A DNA stretch of 64,000 nucleotides from contig OX387190.1 of NCBI GenBank assembly GCA_947561395.2, positions 41,528,392 through 41,592,391 on the forward strand, written 5' to 3'. Positions 11,901-21,239 of this stretch are shown here, in pieces. The first letter of the stretch is position 1. The number at the start of each line of letters is the position of its first letter. The stretch comes from Buxus sempervirens. Lineage: Eukaryota > Streptophyta > Magnoliopsida > Buxales > Buxaceae. Under the pieces are notes generated by a model. It was not told where the DNA came from. It did not search any database and saw nothing but the letters and a program-made list of their open reading frames with translations. The position numbers and the translations under genes were made by a program.

Positions 11901-13603
11901 TTCCTCTTCTTCCTGTGTGTTTTGTATCTCAATCAAGGGAGGCCCTGAGAGTATCTCAATCACATATTGATTGAACAGTGACTCCTGAATTCGATCAAAG
12001 AATGTGCTCACATGGAAGGACGACGCGACAACCATAACTAGAAGGGTCTTCACGAACCAGATCAAGGTACCGACCAAGAGACAAACCAAAATCTTACTCA
12101 CATAAGGCAGTGAATTGCTGTTAATTCCCGCCTCAACTCTATTGTTGAACATAAAGTGCCAAGCCATCAAAACCAGACCCAGCCAGAGGCAATTCTTAAC
12201 GGCCTGTCTCACTCCATAAACAAAATACAGAACCCGTTTGCGTAGTAACAAGTTACGCTCAATGAAAAAGACAACCATTCGGATTCCCCAACCAGAGACC
12301 AAACGTCCACATATTAGAACCAGAATCAATACCTCCCACCTCCATAGTCGGAGGCCCCGCAGCGTGAACTTCCTCAATCCAGGAAACGATAGTGTGCCAA
12401 CGAGAGCTGCCACGATTAAAATGAGACTTACCCATTGAATGATGATTAAAGCACCCCAATTTGCCTTCTTAAATTCTTCCGGAAGATCGTCTTCCCAAGG
12501 GTCGTCTTCCTCATCGTCATTTCCCTTCCCCAGCATCCCAGATTTCATTGGACTATACTTCATCAATCTCCCCGATCTCCGGTCCCGCTCCGGCGGCGGA
12601 TCCATCAGTCTCGATTTGGCTTTGTTCCTCAACAGCCCTGAGGTTGCGTGTTCGTTGAATGAAGCGTTAGAAGTACATCTCAAGACCACCCCTGCGTCCA
12701 AATTTTGAGGCTCCTGTGTATATTGTCGTTCAGGTGATATCTCAACACGAGCAGAGGGAGGCTCATGGAATGAGACCGTTACGTCTCCGGATTTAATAGT
12801 TGAACTCTCTGCAAGAGGTGGCAGGATTCTGTCATTCTGAGTCTCATCCATCTCCAAATCCATGTCCAACGACATATCTCCCGTGGCTTTCTGCTTATTC
12901 AAAAACTGCCCCATTAGCTTCGACGGCGGATCGTCTACTTCTCGTTTTCGTTGCTCAAAATGGAATCCATCGTGCGCTTCATTGCTTTTCCTCGTATTGT
13001 CTGTTATCAACAGGATAATGAAATAAACAGTTTCTGATTGTTATCAATAGGGTACTAAAATAAACAGTCACAAGATGCTGTAGACTAATCAATAACAGAG
13101 ATAATAGAGATTAGCAATATGTAGTTATCTGGATTCTAAAATGAAACAATGACAAGATGCTACAGCAAAGATCAATAACAGAGATTAATAATAAACAGTA
13201 AACTATGATTATAAGGAAACTAACATGAACACGATAGACAATCAGATTCAGTTTCCAACGACTATGATAAATTCAGATACAAAAAGATACGAAAACAAAA
13301 GCTAAAATGCACGTATGGACTGTTTATTAAAAATATGAATAGGAACAATCAAATTAGAGAACACGAATAGACAGATTAAAAAATAGGAAAAACAGAATTG
13401 CAGAAGAATTAAAAGGAAATTATTTAAATCAAAATAAAACTTATCGACAGGAGATTGAGGCGTGGCTCAAAAGCCCCTGTGCTTAAAGCCAGTGCGTGGG
13501 TGACGATGCCTTAGCTTCCAGTATTCAACGGACTCAAATCCTCTTTAGCAAGTCGCACAACAATGCTGGGCAAGAACGAACTCAATGCCAGTGACACTTT
13601 CGG

Positions 13604-15280
13604 GGCGTTTGGTGGGCATTATAGAATCTGGATTATAGTAGAATCCGATTCCATAATCCAAAAGGTGTGTTTGGTTGGGATTTTAAGGCCGGATTCTACT
13701 ATCCGGTTGTATAATCAAGCCCATAATTAGTATCTCCTTTTTTGGTGATTATAGGGATTATGGACATTGGTGTTTATATTTCCAAAACCTGTGATTCTAG
13801 AGATTATATATTACATATTATAAAACATATTATAATAAATAATAACATTATAAGTATTATAATATAATATATTCTGTTATATGATATATAATTGATAATA
13901 CAATATTAAATTATATTACACGTAATATAAATATTATTAATATAAATATCATTATTATATTATATATAATAATATATAATAAATTATAAATTTCAATATA
14001 ATGTACATTATAAATAATAATAATAATTATTATAATATATTATTTTAATAACAACAAATTATAATATAACTTATATTACATTATAATAATATTATATTAT
14101 TTTAATAATATTATTATAATAAACATATTATTATATCATAAAATATAATAATATTATAATGTAATAAATTTATTATGATATTATAAACATAATATCATAA
14201 TAAATTTAATATTATAAATAATATATTATATTTAATATAATAATATTTTATAAATTATAATATAACTTATATTAGAATTTATTTTATAATAAACATTAAT
14301 TATACTATAGTATTATTATAATAATATTATATTATTATATTATTATATAATAATCTGAAACATATTAATATATTATATATTTTAAACAAATTGATATATT
14401 AATATTAATAATATTATATTGTTACAATAAACATATTATATACATACATACATACATATATATATATATTATATTTAATATAATAATATTCAAATTTAAT
14501 ATTATATTAATATTAACATAATAATATATATTAATATATTTAACAAATTTAATATTATAATATATTATATTTTATTAAATTTAGTGTTACAATAAATTTA
14601 TTATAATATTATATATAATATACATAAAGTTTGAGTTATAATAAACATAAATTATATTATTATAAAATTATATATTATAATAAGTTATAATATAAATTAT
14701 AATAAGTTATAATATAAATTATAATATAGTTTATATTATAATATACATAATATTATTATAATATTATATTCTAAATTATAATACTATTATAACTATTATA
14801 TATATTATATAATATGTATAATATCATATAACATATAATAGTAATATATAATATATAATATTATAATATAATATATATTATTAAAATAATAGTAGTGTTA
14901 TTGTAGTACATAATATAAATAATATTATTATCATATTATTATATTATTATAATATTATTATTATAATGTTGTATATAAATTTATATATTATATAAAAATA
15001 TACATGTCACGTAATAATATATATGTAAATACGACTTTAATTTTTCTATATATATATATTATATTATTTTTATGTAATTTTTAATAAAAAAAACTCCAAA
15101 TTTAATATCAATAATCGGTGGCAACCAAACAAGATTCCAAATTCTAATTTAAAAATTTGAGTTCACAATCCGACTCATCCAAATAGGATTTTAGTTTTCT
15201 AAAATCGAAGAAATATAATCTGGGTTATAGAATTTAGGATTAGAATCCTAATCCAGATTCTATAATGCCCACCAAACGCC
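13604..15280. mobile_element. Inverted-repeat DNA element with an AT-rich core
   Basis: The two ends are perfect 32-base inverted repeats (13604-13635 and 15249-15280) beginning GGCGTTTGGTGGGCATTATA. No transposase frame is visible inside, so it is non-autonomous. Clean target duplication is not evident; CTTT occurs on both flanks a few bases out. The superfamily is undecided (hAT or PIF/Harbinger possible). It sits inside the solo-LTR-like insertion. Confidence 0.75.
13790..15110. repeat. ~1.3 kb nearly pure A/T tract
   Basis: Almost uninterrupted permutations of ATTATAATATT-type words, with very few G or C. It forms the core of the inverted-repeat element and may have expanded by slippage or be a matrix-attachment-like sequence. 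It contains no usable reading frame. Confidence 0.85.
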
Positions 15281-16310
15281 ACCTTTGATTCTTGGAACAG
15301 ATGAAGGTAGAAGAAGAAGAAAGAGAAGGGCTCTCTCATTTCAGAAAGATGAAACCCTAATAAACCTTCTTCCCCTTTTATAGAACGACTCAGGGAGAAA
15401 ATAACTACTTGCTTAATGTGGTCACGCACGTTTAGCAACATTAATAATATTAATAAACCAACAGTCCCAACGTTTAGTAACAAAAAAACCCAACGATTAG
15501 AACAAAAACAGTAACAAAAAAGTTTTAGTTTCAGTTTAAAATCAGCAAAAAACAAAAATAAATAGAAAAATTAATAATCCACATACACACACCACGCCAG
15601 ACCGAACGACGGCGCGCACAAGCAATTGAAAGACACCCAAGAACAATAATGAATAGTGTCTCACTTTAGGCGTTGTACTCCTTTAGTGCTCACCATTCTA
15701 CATAAATAAACACAAGGAAGTTCTCATAAACTTCCAACATGGGACTATTTTCCCATAAAATATAAAACACAAAAACACAAAATTTTGAATCCTTATTAAA
15801 ATAACAAAAACACAACATTGTCACCATTGTTATCTTTCCAGAAATCGTAGCTCGAGTCCCTCCATATCTTGCTCCCACCATTAGTGTCCAAGCCGTTCCT
15901 ATTATCGTCCATCTTTAACAACTTCTCTCCGGCTGTCAGAATCACCGGAATTTACAATTCATTCTCGTAATCTAAGAGGATCGGATGCTCTTCGTGGCGT
16001 TGCTCGTCTCCTCGCCCTGCCGATATTCTCCTGATGTGTTTGGACGATACGACTTGAATGATTTTCTCAGGTAATCCATGAAAGAGAGCGTCGTTGTTTT
16101 ATAAGCATCGATTCTTGAAAACGATTGTTCCGTCAACAGCTTTTAAAGCTTTAATATTGCGCGATTGATGATGGACTTCTATAGAGTTCCATGACGCGTG
16201 TCCTCGTACAGCAGCCATTAAAAAAAAGCAAAGGGGTGTCTTGATACGGCCATTTAAAAAGCAGAGATTTGGGATTAGGTTCAGATGGAGAAATAATATC
16301 ACGGGGCGTC

Positions 16311-16680
16311 ACGACAGAGAACAGGTGGCCCGTCTCGTACATCCCTGCTTGTCCTGCTTGTCTGAGTTCAATATTCTTTGATGAGGCTCGTGACCTGGTT
16401 TATACTGGGGATGTTGATACTTCTTATTACAGAGAACAGGTGGCCCGTCTCGGACGTCCCTGCCTGTCTAAGTTCAACATTGTTTGATGACGATACTAGG
16501 GATGTTTATAGCCTTGTATTGTTTTCTTGTTAATAATGATACTTCTTATTACAGAGAACAAGTGGCCCGTCTCAGACGTCCCTGCTTGTTTGATGAGGCT
16601 CGTGACGTGGTTTATACTAGGGATGTTTATAGCCTTGTATTGTGTTCTTGTTAATAATGATACTTCTTATTACCGAAAAA
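16311..16680 (+). repeat. Three tandem ~120 bp units ending in oligo(A)
   Basis: Units start at about 16311, 16430 and 16553 with AGAGAACAGGTGGCCCGTCT. They continue to ATGATACTTCTTATTAC, and the last ends CCG plus a dozen A. Unit 2 of the duplication keeps only one AGGTGGCCCGTCTC (near 32818). The TTACCG-oligo(A) end looks like a LINE 3' terminus. Confidence 0.6.
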
Positions 16681-16686
16681 AAAAAA

Positions 16687-16918
16687 TGGAAGTTGTTATT
16701 TGAGTTATCTTAGTTGGTTATTTTGAGTTGTTATTTTACTATTTGAATTTGAGAGATTGTTTTAGCTAACCGTATCGGGTAGGGAGTATATATATTGTAG
16801 TGGTCAGTTTAAATGGTAAGGAAGTTTTTATGAGTTTAGTTACACATTTGTGCAGAGGGTTTCCCCCCAGAAGAGGGAATTATTCTTCTTCTCTATTATC
16901 TTCTCCCTGGCCGTATCA
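16687..16918 (+). repeat. 5' LTR (truncated) of the Ty3/gypsy element
   Basis: It matches 20933-21239 with about nine substitutions or one-base gaps plus an (AT)n length difference, and ends GGCCGTATCA. Its first 40-50 bases, if the LTR starts at 20889, are missing here. Confidence 0.85.
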
Positions 16919-16920
16919 TT

Positions 16921-16931
16921 TGGTATCAGAG
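16921..16931 (+). promoter_or_regulatory. Primer binding site (initiator tRNA-Met)
   Basis: TGGTATCAGAG lies two bases after the LTR end CGTATCA. This is the usual complement of the tRNA-iMet 3' end in plant Ty3/gypsy elements. Confidence 0.88.
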
Positions 16932-17228
16932 TAAGGCCTTCCCTAATCCGCATGATGGCAAAGGTGACTACATCTCATGACATGAAGAAGTTAGATGACG
17001 TAGTTAAGCAATTAAAAGAGGAATCAAGGAAAAATGCCAACGCTATGCTTGAATTAAAGCAAATGGTAGCAGTCATGAATTTAAAGTATGATCAGTTGCT
17101 TACACGTAATACCCCATCCAAAAGTGATCAAGCAGAGTCATCGATGAATGCAAGGAATGCTTCTTCAAGCTAATCATATTGGGGATGACCAAAAGGTGCA
17201 GTTGGTGTCAATACACATGGAGGACAAG

Positions 17229-18375
17229 TGTTCCTTCGAAATTGGGTCAGGTTGGACACGTGGCAATATTGATGATGTGTCTCTGCACGGGCGTGCCAGT
17301 ATCAATGGATACAAAGATTTCGGATCGGATCCTGACCCCAGACACCTATTCCGAGTTTAAACCGGAGTCGGTTTAGCCGTACTGCAAATCACTTATAATA
17401 AAACTAGTCAGGCGATAGAATGAAGACTAGGGATTCAGTCTTCGTTTGGGTTTTTATACGTGTTTGAAAGTCAAAGCAGTCGATGGCATAGCACTTTATT
17501 ATAAAATAAACTGGTAAAACACGATCGTAGATTACAACAGATAATCCTCAAAAGTAATGCAAAAAGGAAATAAAGATAAAAAGAAAACCGACTAAGATGA
17601 TCTTATAGCCATAATCGGAGTATAAGAGCAGGAGGAAGGAGGTGGCTGCTAACAAAGTTGATTCGGGGGCTCACCTAGGATTGCTATGTAACCAAAAGTC
17701 CGTGAATCACCTGGCTTGATCAAAATCGGTCTTGGGACCGGCTGCTCGGAATCTTGTAGCCATAATTGGAGTACAGAATCGTGAGTCAGGGGCGCTTCAA
17801 CCTACTTGCCGGTAGCAGGGTTCTGACGTCAATCGTAGTAAACAAGGGCTTAAGGTGTCACTGTGACTTGAAGTAGTGAGAGAAGTCCTAATTTATCCTT
17901 CCTGCTACAGTTTGGGGTGTAGGAGACAGGATAAAGATCACAGATGATCAAATAGCATTATGATAACCAATAGCATTATGATAACCGGTTGTGGTTTTTT
18001 GATGGAGGTTGTCCTCAAGCTCTTTGATTTTGTGCCTTTTATAGACATTCGTTGACAATTGCTTAACGTCCCACTTTTGCACGATCTTCATGGAGCTTAT
18101 CCCTCTGTAGTTTTTTGTTTGTAAGAAACAACGTCCTGGCCACGATCACAAACCACTAACTTCCTTTCTTGTAGTCGCCCATTGTTTAACGGTCGACTTC
18201 CTGCTGATGGTGACGTGACCCCTTGAAAATATGCAGACAGTTGTCGTATTTGCTTGTGTTGCTTCGGCTGCATATTTAGCCTACGTGTATGCCGACATGG
18301 CTTATTTGATTGAGTAAAGCCATGTGAATGCCACGTGACCTTTCCTTATTTGTTAGTATGTAGAGGGTGTAAACA
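17229..18375. mobile_element. Solo LTR inserted in gag
   Basis: The insertion starts TGTTCCTTCG, ends GGGTGTAAACA and is flanked by the 5-base repeat ACAAG (17224-17228, 18376-18380). Removing it with one repeat copy restores an uninterrupted gag frame (MEDK then TIQRYQWYEK), which fixes the borders. It is 1147 bases long with no coding capacity. Confidence 0.85.
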
Positions 18376-18496
18376 ACAAGACAATACAAAGGTATCAATG
18401 GTATGAGAAAACAAAAGGACAAGTGGATTGGGCTGATTTTGTGAAGGCCCTATGTACAAGGTTTGGACCAACGGCCTTTGAGGATCCAATCGGAGA

Positions 18497-18538
18497 ACTT
18501 ACAAAGTTTTTTTTTTTTGGTAATGTACTTACAAAGTT
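18497..18538. mobile_element. Micro-insertion in gag with 12-base target duplication
   Basis: ACTTACAAAGTT occurs at 18497-18508 and 18527-18538 around TTTTTTTTTTGGTAATGT. The 30 added bases read FFFFGNVLTK in the gag frame; removing them restores the usual GELTKLHQAGTV text. Confidence 0.88.
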
Positions 18539-19229
18539 ACACCAAGCAGGAACTGTTAAATCTTATCAAGAATGGTTTGAGGAGATCTCTAATCAAACTT
18601 ACGGGTTGACGGAAGACTTCTACATCAGCTGTTTTATCAGCGGTCTTAAAGATGAGATTCGAGTTGGTGTTCAGATGTTCAAACCCACAACAATTAATGA
18701 AGCTATCGGATTGGCAAGATTGCAAGAGGAGAGCCATGAAGCTACATTTAAATGCTGATCACGTTATGGCCCAACTTCTAAGCAAGTCATTTCCACTCCA
18801 TCTCCTAATTGAACTTCTCCAACCAATAGCTTACCGCCCATAAAATATTTAACTCAAGCTAAGATGAACGAGCGTCAGGAAAAAGGACTATGCTACAATT
18901 GTGATGAACGTTATACTTTCTGCTATCGATGCAAAAAAAGGCAACTCTTTCTATTATTGGGAGACGAGGAAAAAAACCAAGAGGGTGAGCAAACCGAGCA
19001 CACTGATGAAACAGTTCATAATGAACCCAAGGAGGACCTTCATGTTTCTGTACATGCTATTGATGGTTCTACATCTCATCATACAATGCGCATAACAGTC
19101 CTATTGGAGGGTAAAGGTGGTTGCTAATGACTCTTTTCTACCCTTCCAACTGCCAAATAATAGTCCTATTGGAGGGTAAAGGTAAAAAGCCACTTTTGGT
19201 GGCGCTCGTACCTTCTTGGATGACATTTT

Positions 19230-20876
19230 AAGATCAAGACTGACCACCTCAGCTTGAAATACTTGTTAGAATAGCGGGTGTCTACATTAACACAACAAAA
19301 GTGGCTCACGAAGTTGCTAGGCTATAATTATGAAATCATTTATCGACATGGAAAAGAGAATGTTATAGCGGATGCATTGTCATGACAACCAGAAGTGCAT
19401 GGGGAATTATGGGCATTATCAACACCTCACTCTTCATATTTGAGTGATGTACAGAAGGAGTGGGCCAATGATCCTCAGCTGAAAAAGATCATACAAAAAT
19501 TAGAGGTTGACAGTGCAGCTATTCCCAACTACACATGGAGCGCAGGAGAGTTGCGTTATAAAGGGTGTCTGGTCATTAGTTCAACTTCACCCATCCGTGA
19601 ATTGGTTCTACAGGAGTTTCATTGTAGTGCCATTGGTGGTCATTCAGGTGTACACACTACGATCCATAGGATCAAACACTCCTTTCATTGGCATGGAATA
19701 CGTACTGATGTCAGGCGATTCATTGCATAATGTGATGTTTGTCAGTGAAATAAAGCTGAAAACATTGCCTCACTAGGCCTACTACATCCCTTGCCGGTTC
19801 CCCATCATATTTGGATTGATATCTCGATGGACTTCATCGAAGGGCTACCTACTTTGCATGGAAAAGATGTCATATTTGTAGTGGTTGACCGATTGAGAAA
19901 ATATGCACATTTCATGCCCTTAGCACATCCCTATTCAGCAATAGATGTTACACAACTATTCATGGACAATGTGTTTCGACTTCACGGGCTACCAAACTCC
20001 ATTGTAAGTGATCGTGATCCCATCTTTACCAGTAAATTCTGGAGTGAATTATTTCGTTTACAAGGAACAACATTGCAAATGGGATCATCATACCATCCCC
20101 AAACGGATGGCCAAACAGAGGTTGTTAACCGTTGCCTTGAGAATTATTTGAGATGCATGGTTGGAGATAGACCAAAACAATGGGTCAAGTGGTTGCCGCT
20201 TGCAGAATGGTGGTACAACACTTCCTTCCATTCATCAATTAAACTCACACCATATGAAGCGGTATATGGTCAACCACCCCCCACATACATTCCTTATGTC
20301 ACTGGGGAGTCAATAATAGCTACTGTGGATTAGCACCTTCGTACTCGTGAAGCAATGATTCGGTTATTTAGAGATAATCTCAACCAAGCTCAAAACCGAA
20401 TGAAGCAATTTGCTAATAGGCATCGTACTGAACGTGAATTTGAAGAAGGTGACTATGTCTATTTACGCCTTCAGCCCTATCGTCAAGCATCAGTTTCTTT
20501 CAGGAAAAATATGAAATTAGCACCAAAATTTTATGGGCCATACAAAGTTCTCAAAAAAATCAGCAAGTTGGCTTACAAGTTGGATTTTCCAAATGGTTCT
20601 CACATTCATCCAGTCTTTCATGTATCTATTTTAAAAAAACAATTGGGCCAGCAAGTAGTTCCCTCTGTTGAGTTACCATCAGTGAATGAAGAAGGTCAAA
20701 TCCAATTCTCCTATAGCAGTGCTGCATCGTCGGCTGGTTAACAAACATAATCGTGCAGTAACTCAAGTCTTAGTGCAGTGGTCCAATTCTTTTCCAAAGG
20801 ATGCTACTTGGGAATCTTGGTATGACATACAGAAGCAATTTCCGGATTTCCTACCTTGAGGACAAGGTTGATTTCA
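19230..20876 (+). pseudogene. RNase H end, integrase and chromodomain remnant
   Basis: The RNase H C-terminal strand (KENVIADALS near 19360) is followed by an HHCC zinc domain (H..GGHSG.H ... CDVCQ, with a stop just before the CxxC). The integrase core at 19791-20333 has the DDE residues in WIDISMDF, VSDRDPIF and QTEVVNR. After a stop comes a GPY/F-like module (KFYGPYKVLKKI) and then a chromodomain-like tail (LVQWSNSFPKDATWE near 20780). Multiple in-frame stops mean no functional enzyme. Confidence 0.85.
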
Positions 20877-20888
20877 AGCGCGGTGGAC

Positions 20889-21029
20889 TGATGTATACCT
20901 TCATGAGCTGGAATTCAGTTATCCTGATTTGTTGGAAGTTGTTATTTGAGTTATCCTAGTTGGTTATTTTGAGTTGTTATTTTACTATTTGAATTTGATA
21001 GATTGTTTTAGTTAACCGCATCGGGTAGG

Positions 21030-21120
<91 letters not shown>

Positions 21121-21239
21121 AGTGGTCAGTTTAAATGGTAAGGAAGTTTTTATTAGTTTAGTTACACATTTGTGTAGAGAGTTTCCCCCAGAAGAGGGAA
21201 TTATTCTTCTTCTCTATTATCTTCTCCCTGGCCGTATCA
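20889..21239 (+). repeat. 3' LTR of the Ty3/gypsy element
   Basis: It ends GGCCGTATCA like the 5' LTR. The start may be TGATGTATACC after the purine-rich AAGCGCGGTGGAC (20889), or TGTTGGAAG (20930). It contains the expanded (AT)n tract. Confidence 0.75.
21034..21118. repeat. (AT)n microsatellite inside the 3' LTR
   Basis: About 40 AT repeats. The same place in the 5' LTR (near 16785) has only four or five, so the tract grew after insertion. Confidence 0.95.

Larger units (their letters stand above)
13002..15817. mobile_element. Solo-LTR-like insertion in MSL exon 1, with a nested element
   Basis: Comparison with the uninterrupted paralog (near 32310) defines the insertion exactly. It starts TGTTATCAAC, ends ACACAACA, and is flanked by the 5-base direct repeat TTGTC (12997-13001 and 15818-15822). 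TG...CA ends and a 5-base target duplication are LTR-retrotransposon hallmarks. Without the nested inverted-repeat element (13604-15280) about 1.14 kb remains, a plausible single LTR. No gag/pol is present. Short direct repeats containing AAGATGCT and CAATAACAGAGAT recur near 13070-13180. Confidence 0.75.
8929..16079 (-). pseudogene. MSL10-like mechanosensitive channel, unit 1 copy, split by an insertion
   Basis: Paralog of the intact gene at 28204-32579. Exons 2-5 are still open with good splice sites: 10478-10355, 9923-9630, 9532-9330 and 9217-8929. Exon 1 runs 16079-15823, is interrupted by the insertion 13002-15817 plus a 5-base target duplication, and resumes 13001-11485. The distal piece also lacks four bases near 16047 relative to the paralog (GGACGATACG against GGACGAGCCATACG), which breaks the frame soon after the start codon. 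A shorter product could begin at an internal ATG in 11485-13001 and keep all membrane segments, so residual function is not excluded. The promoter-proximal side is also altered by a retrotransposon starting near 16687. Confidence 0.82.
16952..18900 (+). pseudogene. gag remnant of the Ty3/gypsy element
   Basis: The frame starts at the ATG near 16952 with a coiled-coil-like, charged stretch. It resumes after a stop with VQLVSIHMEDK, is interrupted at 17229-18375 by a solo LTR, and continues TIQRYQWYEKTKGQVDWADF. The retrotransposon gag core (YQEWFEEISNQTYGL, CFISGLKDEIR) is clear to about 18740. A zinc-knuckle remnant CYNCDERYTFCYRCK near 18890 has lost the expected His (Tyr instead). A 30-base micro-insertion at 18509-18538 adds ten codons in frame. 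Confidence 0.8.
16687..21239 (+). mobile_element. Defective Ty3/gypsy (chromodomain-clade) LTR retrotransposon
   Basis: Order on the + strand: truncated 5' LTR, tRNA-Met primer site, gag, knuckle remnant, end of RNase H, integrase, chromodomain-like tail, 3' LTR. Protease and almost all of reverse transcriptase are missing: frames jump from the start of protease (~19120) to the RNase H end (~19230). A repeated CCTATTGGAGGGTAAAGGT at about 19101 and 19167 marks the deletion zone. Stops interrupt RNase H and integrase. A 1.15 kb solo LTR sits in gag. The element is absent from the matching site in unit 2, so it came after the duplication. No target duplication is visible, fitting a truncated 5' end. 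Confidence 0.9.

Noticed and set aside
13790..15110. AT-only tract as a replication origin or centromere-like satellite.
   Set aside because: It lies inside a mobile inverted-repeat element and has no periodic unit; slippage is simpler.
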